A stretch of DNA of 13,971 nucleotides from the NCBI GenBank assembly GCA_012513875.1, contig JAAZBI010000014.1, positions 1 through 13,971 on the forward strand. Direction: 5' to 3'. Shown here piece after piece: positions 1-6,433 of this stretch. A program made the position numbers and the translations under genes. The notes beneath the pieces were generated by a model that worked only from the letters and a program-made list of their open reading frames with translations, was not told where the DNA came from and searched no databases. The stretch comes from Mollicutes bacterium (GTDB lineage Bacteria > Bacillota_I > Bacilli_A > RF39 > UBA660). Positions within the stretch are counted from its first letter, which is position 1. Each line of letters starts with the position of its first letter.

Positions 1-297
1 AGAGAAAAATTAAAAAACACAGATTTATTAGAAGAATTAAAAGGTGACGAAGGAACAATTTTAACAGAAGCAGTGAAAGCTGAAGATTGTAAAAAGTATC
101 TAGATTCAAAAGAATCACCAGAGAATTTATTTTATACGGGTTATAAAAATTTCTCAACTGAAGATTTTGAAGAAATTCAAGATTTAAAAAATAAAGTTAA
201 AAAAAATAATGGGTTAATTAAATTTTTAATAGTAATTTTAATATTGATATTTCTAGTTATAATAGGTTTAATTAGCTATACTGTTTTTTTAAGATAA
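1..297 (+). CDS. C-terminal part of a tail-anchored membrane protein, function unknown (5' end outside the window)
   Basis: The reading frame is open from base 1 with no stop upstream, so the gene almost certainly begins before the window. A GTG at 73 is possible but has no ribosome binding site before it. The visible 98 residues are a charged, Glu/Lys-rich soluble part followed by one hydrophobic helix at about residues 73-96 (LIKFLIVILILIFLVIIGLI), ending in FLR right after the membrane. This is the layout of a tail-anchored protein with its bulk in the cytoplasm. No enzymatic motif is visible in this piece and I do not recognise the family. It ends 9 bases before the YutD-like gene, whose ribosome site overlaps its stop codon, so the two are probably co-transcribed. 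Confidence 0.75.
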   Translation, partial: REKLKNTDLLEELKGDEGTILTEAVKAEDCKKYLDSKESPENLFYTGYKNFSTEDFEEIQDLKNKVKKNNGLIKFLIVILILIFLVIIGLISYTVFLR

Positions 298-306
298 GGA
301 TTTAAG

Positions 307-594
307 ATGAAAAAAAATATACAAATAGAGAATAATGAATATGAAATTATAGAAGATTATAAAGATGGTTATAATGAAGAAGAATTCATTTCGAAAATGA
401 CCGACTATTTTTGGGATTATGATTATATCGTTGGAGATTGGGCTTATGGCAAATTGAGATTAAAAGGTTTTTATGATCAGTCTAATAAGAAGGCTAATCC
501 TATTAATAATTACAATCAAAAAGAAAGTTATTTTAAAAATAATTGTGCTTTTGGTTGCCGATATTTTGTTGCGAAAAAGAGTTTAAAAAAATAA
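307..594 (+). CDS. yutD: YutD-like protein (DUF1027 family)
   Basis: This 95-residue protein matches what I remember of Bacillus YutD. The family signature is the block DYIVGDWAYGKLRLKGFY at residues 39-56, followed by the Cys-containing segment CAFGCRYFV at 80-88. It is predicted to be soluble, with no signal peptide or membrane helix. The family is widespread in Firmicutes; its biochemical role is not settled as far as I know, so none is assigned. The ATG is preceded by AAGGA at 296-300, which overlaps the stop of the upstream gene and suggests translational coupling. No clear terminator follows; a separate promoter for the next gene lies across its last codons and the gap. The two cysteines, four residues apart, could be structural or metal-binding, but that is only inference. 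Confidence 0.85.
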   Translation: MKKNIQIENNEYEIIEDYKDGYNEEEFISKMTDYFWDYDYIVGDWAYGKLRLKGFYDQSNKKANPINNYNQKESYFKNNCAFGCRYFVAKKSLKK

Positions 595-610
595 AGCGTT
601 GTGTTATAAT
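582..610 (+). promoter_or_regulatory. Extended -10 sigma-A type promoter for the DUF1292 gene
   Basis: A perfect TATAAT (605-610) is preceded by TG at 602-603, giving the extended -10 form TGTTATAAT. A weak -35 (TTTAAA, 582-587) lies 17 bases upstream inside the end of the yutD-like gene. Transcription would start near 617, about 29 bases before the ATG at 646. Assigned by consensus only. Confidence 0.6.
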
Positions 611-645
611 GTGTTTAGTTTAAGAATAAATAGAGGTGAAGTCTA

Positions 646-927
646 ATGGGTAATGAAGAAAGCAAAAAAATGGTTGATAAAATTTTTGTTATAGATAAAG
701 ATGGACAAGAAAGAGAAGCTGAAGTTTTATCTGTATTTAAAATTGAAGAATATAAAAACAATTATATATTATATACTTTTAATGAGATTGATAGTGATAA
801 TATGATAAAAATATATGCTTCAACTTTAATTATAAAAGAAGATATGTATAGTTTTGAATCAATTGAAACAGAACAAGAATGGAATGCTATAAAGGATATT
901 ATGAGAGATTTATCTCAAGAAGCTTAA
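646..927 (+). CDS. DUF1292 family protein (YrzB-like)
   Basis: This 93-residue acidic soluble protein has the size and layout of the DUF1292/YrzB family: an N-terminal strand region (KIFVIDKDGQEREAEVLSVF), a central YILYTF strand, an IYAS segment and a C-terminal SIETEQEWNAIKDIM helix. In Firmicutes such genes usually lie next to yrrL/yqgF; here that neighbour is not seen in the window. Function is unknown. The ATG has AGAGGTGA a few bases upstream and its own extended -10 promoter. Its stop TAA (925-927) runs into the ribosome site AAGGGAGGT of the coiled-coil gene, so translation of the two is probably coupled. The family call rests on memory of conserved features rather than a search. Confidence 0.7.
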   Translation: MGNEESKKMVDKIFVIDKDGQEREAEVLSVFKIEEYKNNYILYTFNEIDSDNMIKIYASTLIIKEDMYSFESIETEQEWNAIKDIMRDLSQEA

Positions 928-938
928 GGGAGGTTATT

Positions 939-1781
939 ATGGAAAATGTTGAATATAAAACTTTTTTTCAAGATGGAAAACCAATTGTTGTTAATGGAGC
1001 TAAAGCGATTAAAAACAATAAGGATTCAGGTTTAAAAGAAAAATTAAAAGCTGTTTGGAAAAAAATGGTTCAATCAGTTGAAACGATGAAAGACAAATCT
1101 TATGAAAAGAATCAAGAAAAAATAATTGATGAGAAAGAAAACAAAAAAGAAAAAGCAGAAAATAGTTTTGAAAAAAACGTGGACAAAGGGAAAAATTTAT
1201 ATCGTAAAATTAATAAATATAAAAATGCTCGTGGATTAGGAAAAGTTGTTGTACCTCTTTCAGTTCAAGAAGAGAATAATCCCTTTAAAAATTTTGTTGA
1301 AGATACATTGAAACAACAAGCTCAGCAAGCTGAAAAATTAAATCAACAAAATGAGCAACCAAAACCAGTACAAGAAAAACAAGAGCCAGAGCAACTAAAA
1401 CAAGAAACGGAGCACTATACTCAAGAAGAGAAAACAGAAATTCATAAATTGCTTTTCGAAATGCAAATAAAGCGCATAGCAGAATTAGAAACAGAAAACG
1501 AATTATTAAAAAAAGATGCAAACAATCAAAGAGAAGCATTAAATAAAGAAAGAGAAAAAAAGCAAAGAGCAACAAAAAAAGAAATTGAATCATTAATAAA
1601 AATAAAGAAAAATTTAACAAATGAAATAGAACAAGAAAAAATTGAAAAAGAAAAATTGAAACAACAGTTAAACGATGCACAAGCTTTAATTGACAAGGTT
1701 GTTTCTCAAAGCGAAGAATTATTCAAGAAGATAAAACAAAATAATCAAAACTTAAATCAAAATGAAGGACAACAAAGATAA
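939..1781 (+). CDS. Lys/Gln/Glu-rich coiled-coil protein, function unknown
   Basis: The start is ATG 939, because AAGGGAGGT (926-934) sits 4 bases before it; a frame-matched ATG at 879 lies inside the upstream gene and lacks a site. The product is 280 residues with no membrane segment, no signal peptide and no cysteine. Residues 1-48 look folded (one Trp, at 40). Residues 50-95 are highly charged, 120-160 are Gln/Pro/Glu-rich and probably disordered, and about 162-268 show long heptad-like repeats typical of a coiled coil, ending in a Gln/Asn-rich tail. It shares the promoter of the DUF1292 gene and is closed by a terminator at 1799-1827. I recognise no family. A scaffold or cytoskeleton-like role is possible, but the sequence shows only the coiled coil. 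Confidence 0.8.
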   Translation: MENVEYKTFFQDGKPIVVNGAKAIKNNKDSGLKEKLKAVWKKMVQSVETMKDKSYEKNQEKIIDEKENKKEKAENSFEKNVDKGKNLYRKINKYKNARGLGKVVVPLSVQEENNPFKNFVEDTLKQQAQQAEKLNQQNEQPKPVQEKQEPEQLKQETEHYTQEEKTEIHKLLFEMQIKRIAELETENELLKKDANNQREALNKEREKKQRATKKEIESLIKIKKNLTNEIEQEKIEKEKLKQQLNDAQALIDKVVSQSEELFKKIKQNNQNLNQNEGQQR

Positions 1782-1798
1782 GAAATTATAAAAATATT

Positions 1799-1827
1799 AA
1801 AAACGACGATTATTAATGTCGTTTTTT
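1799..1827 (+). terminator. Rho-independent terminator after the coiled-coil gene
   Basis: Arms AAAAACGAC (1799-1807) and GTCGTTTTT (1818-1826) pair perfectly over 9 bases around a 10-base loop, and the right arm merges with a run of six T (1822-1827). It starts 17 bases after the stop and ends the two-gene unit that begins at 646. Confidence 0.8.
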
Positions 1828-1855
1828 AATTTCATTATTTATTTATAATATAATT

Positions 1856-1884
1856 TAGACAAATTATAAAAAAAAATGTATAAT
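1856..1884 (+). promoter_or_regulatory. Sigma-A type promoter for ackA
   Basis: TAGACA (1856-1861, 5 of 6 bases of TTGACA) and a perfect TATAAT (1879-1884) are spaced by 17 bases. The start of transcription would be near 1891, about 18 bases before the ackA ATG. It lies just after the terminator of the upstream unit and is one of the best-matching promoters in the window. It probably drives ackA and the following nrnA-like, engB and der genes, since no terminator is seen between them. Confidence 0.75.
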
Positions 1885-1908
1885 GTATAAAGAAAGAGAG
1901 ACAAAAAA

Positions 1909-3084
1909 ATGAAAACATTAGTTATAAATGCTGGTAGTTCATCTATAAAATTTCAAGTTTTTGAAATGCCAGAAGAAAAGGTTTTAGTTTCTGCTAATTT
2001 TGAAAGAATTGGTTTAGATAATAGTTTTTATTCTTTAGTAAAATCAGGAGAAAAAATCAAAAAAGAAGCTGTTTTAGATAATCATTTAACAGCTATTAAT
2101 ATCTTTTTAGAAGAATTAATCAGCAATCAAATTGTTTCTTCTTTAGAAGAAATAAAAACTGTTGGTCATCGTGTTGTTCATGGTTCTAGCAAATATAAAG
2201 AATCAATCATTATTGATAATCAAGTAATGGAGGATATTAAATCTTTTTCAGATTTAGCACCTCTTCATAATCCTGCTAATTTATTAGGAATTCAAGCTGT
2301 GAAAACAGCCTTACCCAATGCTATAAATGTAGCTGTTTTTGATACGGCTTTTCATCAAACAATGCCAAAAGAATCTTTTATTTATCCAGTACCTTATGAG
2401 TGGTACGAACAATATGGAGTTCGTAAATATGGATTTCATGGAGTTAGTCATCATTATGTAAGTTTAAGAATTGCAGAATTAGAAAATAAACAACCTAAAA
2501 TAATAATTTGTCATCTAGGTAATGGTGCTAGTATTTCGGCTGTTAAAGAAGGTAAGTGTCTCAACACTTCAATGGGATTTACTCCTATTTCTGGAATAGC
2601 AATGGGAACTAGATGCGGAGATATTGATCCTTCAATTATTCCGTATATAATGCAAAAAACAAATAAATCAATTAACGAAATTATGGATGATTTAAATAAG
2701 AAAAGTGGTATGTTAGGAATGAGTCAAATTAGTAGTGATGCTAGAGAAATCGAAACAGCTATTAATGAAGGTAATGAAAAAGCAATTTTAGCTCAAAAAA
2801 TATACATTCAAAAAATTGTTTCTTTTATTTCTTATTACCATACTTTATTAGGTGGAGCAGAAGTTATCGCTTTTACTGCGGGAATAGGTGAAAAAGATAA
2901 AGAAGTACGTAAAGAAATTATGGAAATGTTGAAGCCTTTAGGAGTTGTGATTGATTATTCAGCAAACGATGTAAAAGGTGTTGAAACAGTTATTACTACT
3001 GAAGAATCAAAAATAAAATGTTATATTATTCCTACTAACGAAGAATTAATGATTGGTAAAGAAACATATCGTTTATCAATTTAG
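1909..3084 (+). CDS. ackA: Acetate kinase
   Basis: The product interconverts acetate + ATP and acetyl phosphate + ADP in the cytoplasm; in fermenting bacteria it runs toward ATP synthesis from acetyl phosphate. Its 391 residues match the family's usual length of about 400. The ASKHA-type fold motifs are all present: NAGSSSIKFQ (7-16), GHRVVHG (86-92), the catalytic Asp in FDTAFHQTMP (D145), GFHGVSH (175-181), HLGNGAS (202-208), GTRCGDIDP (233-241) and FTAGIGE near 323-329. The start is the only sensible one, with a weak AAGAGAG site. It has its own promoter and no phosphotransacetylase gene beside it in this window. The next gene begins 12 bases after the stop, so ackA probably leads the ackA-nrnA-engB-der operon. 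Confidence 0.97.
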   Translation: MKTLVINAGSSSIKFQVFEMPEEKVLVSANFERIGLDNSFYSLVKSGEKIKKEAVLDNHLTAINIFLEELISNQIVSSLEEIKTVGHRVVHGSSKYKESIIIDNQVMEDIKSFSDLAPLHNPANLLGIQAVKTALPNAINVAVFDTAFHQTMPKESFIYPVPYEWYEQYGVRKYGFHGVSHHYVSLRIAELENKQPKIIICHLGNGASISAVKEGKCLNTSMGFTPISGIAMGTRCGDIDPSIIPYIMQKTNKSINEIMDDLNKKSGMLGMSQISSDAREIETAINEGNEKAILAQKIYIQKIVSFISYYHTLLGGAEVIAFTAGIGEKDKEVRKEIMEMLKPLGVVIDYSANDVKGVETVITTEESKIKCYIIPTNEELMIGKETYRLSI

Positions 3085-3096
3085 AAAGGATTAAAG

Positions 3097-4080
3097 ATGA
3101 AAACAAAACTTTTTAATCGTTTAAAAAAATATAATAAAATTGTTATAGCTCGTCATATTGGTCCAGATCCTGATGCATTAGGATCACAAATGGGTTTAAA
3201 AGAATTAATCAATAAGAATTTTCCTGATAAAGAAGTTTATGTTGTTGGAGCACCAACAATTAAATTTAAATATTTTGGTAAATTAGATAAATTACCAGAA
3301 AATTTTGATTGTTCTCAAGCTTTATTAATTTTGCTTGATACTCCAGATAAAAAGAGAATAGATGGAGTAGATACTAAATTATTCAAAGATAGTATTAGAA
3401 TCGATCATCATCCTTTTATGGAAAAAACTTGTCGAGTTGATTTAATAGATGATAAAGCATCTAGTACATGTCAAATAATTGTCGAATTATTTAAAGGTAA
3501 TAAATATACGTTCACTAAAAAAGCAGCTGAATATTTATTTTTAGGTATGGTAGCGGATACCAATCGTTTTCTATATACTAATGGAGTTACTAATTCAATA
3601 AAACTTTTTGAATTAGTAAGTTATTTGATTAAATTAACTAAAATAGATATTAGCACTTTATATACAAAATTATATATGAGAAATATTAATGAAATTAAGT
3701 TACAAGGTTATATATCTCAAAATTTAACAATTACTGAAAATGGTGTTGGTTATATAAAAATAACTGAAGATATTATTAAAGAATTTAATGTTGATTCTGC
3801 TAGTGCCGGAAATATGGTAAACGAATTTAATTTTATTGATGGCATTTTAGTATGGATAATGATTTCTGAAGATAAAAAACTAGGGTTAATTAGATTGAAT
3901 ATTCGTTCTCGTGGACCTGTTATTAACAAATTGGCTGAAAACTATAATGGTGGAGGTCATAAGCTAGCTGCAGGAGCTAGAGTTAAAACAGAACAAGAAG
4001 TAGATCAATTAATTGAAGAATTAGATAATTTATGTCAAGAATATCGTGAGGAGGGAGTCTCTGAAGATGAAGATAAATAG
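3097..4080 (+). CDS. nrnA: DHH/DHHA1 phosphoesterase, NrnA-like (nanoRNase / pAp phosphatase)
   Basis: Proteins of this kind degrade short oligoribonucleotides and remove the 3'-phosphate from pAp, using Mn ions. The 327 residues carry the family order: HIGPDPDALGS (20-30) with metal-binding His and Asp residues, LLDTPDKKR (79-87, D81), the DHH signature RIDHHP (101-106), MVADTNRF (151-158, D154) and the C-terminal DHHA1 substrate motif GGGHKLAAGA from 285. All expected metal ligands are visible. Bacillus NrnA is about 313 residues; the extra length is a short acidic tail (SEDEDK). The start has AAAGGA at 3085-3090. The 3' end overlaps engB by 14 bases. Related DHH proteins act on cyclic di-AMP products, so the exact substrate (nanoRNA, pAp or pApA) is not fixed by sequence alone. 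Confidence 0.88.
   Translation: MKTKLFNRLKKYNKIVIARHIGPDPDALGSQMGLKELINKNFPDKEVYVVGAPTIKFKYFGKLDKLPENFDCSQALLILLDTPDKKRIDGVDTKLFKDSIRIDHHPFMEKTCRVDLIDDKASSTCQIIVELFKGNKYTFTKKAAEYLFLGMVADTNRFLYTNGVTNSIKLFELVSYLIKLTKIDISTLYTKLYMRNINEIKLQGYISQNLTITENGVGYIKITEDIIKEFNVDSASAGNMVNEFNFIDGILVWIMISEDKKLGLIRLNIRSRGPVINKLAENYNGGGHKLAAGARVKTEQEVDQLIEELDNLCQEYREEGVSEDEDK
4049..4056 (+). promoter_or_regulatory. Ribosome binding site that fixes the engB start
   Basis: AGGAGGGA lies inside the end of the nrnA-like gene, 10 bases before ATG 4067. An in-frame GTG at 4046 overlaps this site and would add seven unlikely residues, so it is not the start. Confidence 0.75.
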
Positions 4081-4666
4081 TGTTGATTTAAAGATAAGTG
4101 CTGCTCGTCGTAGTCAATATCCAGAAGATAATAAACCAGAATTTTTATTAGTTGGACGTTCTAACGTAGGAAAGAGTAGTTTTATAAATTCTTTAATAAA
4201 TCGCAAGAATTATGCTCATATTTCAAGTCATCCTGGTAAAACTCAAACTTTAAATTTTTATTTAGTTAATAATGATTTTTATTTGGTAGATGTTCCTGGA
4301 TATGGATATGCTTCTATAAGTAAAGAAAAAAGAATGCGCTTTGGTAAAATGATCGAAGAATATTTACAAATTAGAGAAAATTTAAAAGAAGTGTTTTTAT
4401 TAATAGATTTTCGCCATAAACCAACGGAAGACGATTTATTGATGTATGATTATTTAAAATATTATGGTAAAACAGTTACAGTTATTGCAACTAAAGTTGA
4501 TAAAATATCTGTTAACCAAAGACAAAAACATTTAAAAATAATTTCTGAGGCTTTAGATTTAGTAGTAGGAGATAATTTAATTTTGTTTTCTAGTATTAGT
4601 AAAGAAGGTAAAAAGGAAGCTCATACTATTATCGAAAGATATTTAGATTTTATTGATGTTGATTAG
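4067..4666 (+). CDS. engB: Ribosome biogenesis GTP-binding protein EngB/YsxC
   Basis: This small GTPase of the TrmE-Era-EngA-EngB superfamily is needed for late assembly of the large ribosomal subunit. With the start at ATG 4067 it has 199 residues, close to B. subtilis YsxC (about 195). All G motifs are in order: G1 GRSNVGKSS (30-38), G2 within PGKTQT (56-61), G3 DVPG (75-78) followed by the family-typical YGYA, G4 TKVD (142-145) and G5 SSISKEG (175-181). It overlaps the upstream gene by 14 bases and is followed after 14 bases by der, a second GTPase acting on the same ribosomal subunit. This pairing makes functional sense. In many Firmicutes engB sits next to lonA, which is not seen here. 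Confidence 0.96.
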   Translation: MKINSVDLKISAARRSQYPEDNKPEFLLVGRSNVGKSSFINSLINRKNYAHISSHPGKTQTLNFYLVNNDFYLVDVPGYGYASISKEKRMRFGKMIEEYLQIRENLKEVFLLIDFRHKPTEDDLLMYDYLKYYGKTVTVIATKVDKISVNQRQKHLKIISEALDLVVGDNLILFSSISKEGKKEAHTIIERYLDFIDVD

Positions 4667-4680
4667 AAAGAGGTGATAAC

Positions 4681-6006
4681 ATGAAGATTCCAACCGTTGC
4701 TTTAGTCGGAAGACCCAATGTTGGGAAGTCGACTTTATTTAATAAATTAGTAGGTAAAAGAATTTCAATTATTGATGATGAACCTGGAATTACTAGAGAT
4801 CGTATATATGGTACGGTTGATTATAATGATATAAAATTTCATTTAATTGATACTGGTGGAATCGATGTTTCACCTGAGCTTTTTAATAAAGAGATTTTAA
4901 TTCAAGCGATGATAGCTATCGAAGAAGCGGATGTAATTGTATTCATTGTTGATGGTAAAGAAGGATTAACAGCTAACGATTATAAAGTTCGTGATTTATT
5001 ATTTAAAACAAGTAAAAAAGTTGTTGTTGCTATCAGTAAAGTAGATAACAAACAAGCTCGAGAAAACATTTATGATTTTTATGAGTTAGGTTTTGATAAT
5101 TATTTACCTCTTAGTGCTGAGCATAATGATGGAATAGCTGATTTGTTAGATGCGATTGTAGAAAAATTACCTAAAAGAGAATTGGTTGAAGAAGATGAAA
5201 ATGTAATTAAGTTTTGTGTCTTAGGAAGACCAAATGTTGGTAAAAGTTCTTTAGTAAATGCTCTTTTAAATGAAGAAAGAGTAATCGTTTCTTCAGTAGC
5301 AGGAACAACTCGTGATGCTGTAGATACTCCTTTTCGTTATAAAGATAAAGATTATGTTGTTATCGATACAGCAGGAATTAGAAAAAGAGGTAAAATTTTC
5401 GAAAGAATTGAAAAATATAGTGTATTAAGAGCTATGAAAGCAATTGAACGAAGTGATGTTTGTTTAATCCTTATTGATGCTGAAGAGGGTATTATAGCGC
5501 AAGATAAACATATTACTGATTATATCGTTGAAGCTGGTAAAGCAGTTATTATTGTGGTTAACAAATGGGATACAGCTGCTGATAAAGATAAAGATATTAA
5601 AACTTTTACTAAACAAATAAGAGATAATTTCCAATTTATGCCTTATGCTCCAGTTGTCTTTTTATCAGCATTAACTAAGAAAAGATTGCATACATTATTA
5701 CCACAAATTGATATAGCTTTTGAAAATACTAATAAAAGAATACAGACTAGTTTGATTAACGATATTATTGTTAAAGCTGTTAATTTAAACAGTCCTCCAG
5801 CTTATAAAGGCAAAAAATTAAAAATTTATTATGTTAATCAAATAGAATCTAAACCACCTAAATTTTTATTTTTTGTTAATGATAAGAAATTAATTCATTT
5901 TTCATATGAACGTTATTTAGAGAATAAAATTAGAGAATCTTATGATTTAGTTGGTACGCCGATAATATTACAGTTTAAAAATAGAGGAGAAAATCCTAAA
6001 ATATAG
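4681..6006 (+). CDS. der: Ribosome-associated GTPase Der (EngA), two tandem GTPase domains
   Basis: Der is an essential GTPase for 50S subunit assembly. The 441 residues match the family length. Domain 1 has GRPNVGKST (10-18), GITRD (36-40), DTGG (57-60) and SKVD (119-122). Domain 2 has GRPNVGKSS (182-190), GTTRD (208-212), DTAGIRKRGK (229-238), NKWD (294-297) and SAL (329-331). A KH-like C-terminal domain follows, with the usual SPPAYKGKKLKIYYVNQ at 371-387. One departure: the first G4 motif reads SKVD where NKxD is expected, which might lower guanine binding in domain 1. The ATG has AAAGAGGTGA just upstream. No clear terminator follows, but hup appears to have its own promoter. Confidence 0.97.
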   Translation: MKIPTVALVGRPNVGKSTLFNKLVGKRISIIDDEPGITRDRIYGTVDYNDIKFHLIDTGGIDVSPELFNKEILIQAMIAIEEADVIVFIVDGKEGLTANDYKVRDLLFKTSKKVVVAISKVDNKQARENIYDFYELGFDNYLPLSAEHNDGIADLLDAIVEKLPKRELVEEDENVIKFCVLGRPNVGKSSLVNALLNEERVIVSSVAGTTRDAVDTPFRYKDKDYVVIDTAGIRKRGKIFERIEKYSVLRAMKAIERSDVCLILIDAEEGIIAQDKHITDYIVEAGKAVIIVVNKWDTAADKDKDIKTFTKQIRDNFQFMPYAPVVFLSALTKKRLHTLLPQIDIAFENTNKRIQTSLINDIIVKAVNLNSPPAYKGKKLKIYYVNQIESKPPKFLFFVNDKKLIHFSYERYLENKIRESYDLVGTPIILQFKNRGENPKI

Positions 6007-6015
6007 TTAATTTAC

Positions 6016-6078
6016 TTGCAATTATAGGTAAAAGATGGTATTTTAAGAATGTAAGCATAATATGCTTAAATTTATAAT
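6016..6078 (+). promoter_or_regulatory. Promoter region of hup (two alternative -10 boxes)
   Basis: Option A is TTGCAA (6016-6021), a 17-base spacer and TATTTT (6039-6044) with an extended TGG in front; transcription would start near 6051. Option B is a perfect TATAAT at 6073-6078 without a good -35, which would start transcription near 6085, at the ribosome site. The sequence cannot decide between them; A has the better overall geometry. A perfect 17-bp palindrome lies between the two boxes. Confidence 0.45.
6052..6068. repeat. Perfect 17-bp palindrome in the hup leader, candidate operator
   Basis: TAAGCATAATATGCTTA is an exact inverted repeat with 8-base arms (TAAGCATA / TATGCTTA) around a single central A. 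It lies 32 bases before the hup ATG. It is not followed by a T-run, so it is not a terminator. The one-base centre is unlike an RNA hairpin loop and more like a binding site for a dimeric DNA-binding protein. Which protein would bind is unknown. Confidence 0.5.
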
Positions 6079-6084
6079 TACAAT

Positions 6085-6091
6085 GGGAGGT
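6085..6091 (+). promoter_or_regulatory. Ribosome binding site that fixes the hup start
   Basis: GGGAGGT ends 8 bases before ATG 6100 and only 2 bases before an in-frame TTG at 6094, so ATG 6100 is the start. Confidence 0.8.
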
Positions 6092-6099
6092 AATTGAAA

Positions 6100-6372
6100 A
6101 TGACAAAAACAGAATTAGTTGAAGTTATGGCTACAAAAGCTGGACTTACTAAAGCAGATGCTGCTCGTGCATTAGATGCATTTCAAGAAGCAGTAACAGG
6201 AGCACTTAAGAAAGGTCAAAAAGTAACATTAGTAGGATTTGGTAGCTTTGATGTTAAAAAAAGAGCTGCACGTGTTGGACGTAATCCACAAACAGGAGCA
6301 GAAGTTAAAATTTCTGCTAGAAATGTTGCATCTTTTAAAGTTGGAAGCAAATTAAAAGAAGCTATTAACTAG
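6100..6372 (+). CDS. hup: DNA-binding protein HU
   Basis: HU is a small dimeric nucleoid protein that bends DNA. From ATG 6100 it has 90 residues, the normal length. The helical dimer part is at 1-40 (TKTELVEVMATKAGLTKADA), the VGFGSF turn at 45-50, and the DNA-binding arm at about 52-76 contains the signature GRNPQTG (60-66) with Pro 63, the residue that intercalates into DNA. It ends with FKVGSKLKEAIN. In B. subtilis the order is der-gpsA-yphE-yphF-spoIVA-hbs; here der and hup are direct neighbours, so the intervening genes, including the sporulation gene spoIVA, are absent. The coding sequence has somewhat more GC-rich, preferred-looking codons (GCA, GGA, CGT) than its neighbours, as expected for a highly expressed gene. 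Confidence 0.97.
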   Translation: MTKTELVEVMATKAGLTKADAARALDAFQEAVTGALKKGQKVTLVGFGSFDVKKRAARVGRNPQTGAEVKISARNVASFKVGSKLKEAIN

Positions 6373-6373
6373 T

Positions 6374-6409
6374 AAAAAAAAGATAAAGTTAAACTTTATC
6401 TTTTTTTTT
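6374..6409 (+). terminator. Strong Rho-independent terminator after hup
   Basis: A perfect 15-base stem pairs eight A plus GATAAAG (6374-6388) with CTTTATC plus eight T (6394-6408) around loop TTAAA, and a nine-T run ends at 6409. It begins right after the hup stop. The A-run on the left means it could also work on the other strand. The cca -10 box begins 3 bases after it. Confidence 0.9.
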
Positions 6410-6417
6410 GCTATAAT
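6409..6417 (+). promoter_or_regulatory. Extended -10 promoter of cca, giving a very short leader
   Basis: TGCTATAAT combines the TGn extension (6409-6411) with a perfect TATAAT (6412-6417). The -35 position, 17 bases upstream, reads TTAAAC (6389-6394), falls inside the hup terminator and is weak, so the extended -10 would carry recognition. The expected start, about 6424, coincides with the first base of the ribosome site GGTGAT (6424-6429), leaving a leader of about 10 bases. Confidence 0.6.
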
Positions 6418-6433
6418 GAACTTGGTGATATAA

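Noticed and set aside
1285..1680. Open frame on the minus strand with a very Leu/Phe-rich product
   Set aside because: It lies wholly antisense to the A-rich coiled-coil gene; its hydrophobic look is the mirror image of Lys/Glu codons, and it has no ribosome site.
6000..6050. A terminator between der and hup
   Set aside because: No GC-containing hairpin followed by a T-run is visible after der; the palindrome at 6052-6068 lacks a T-run.
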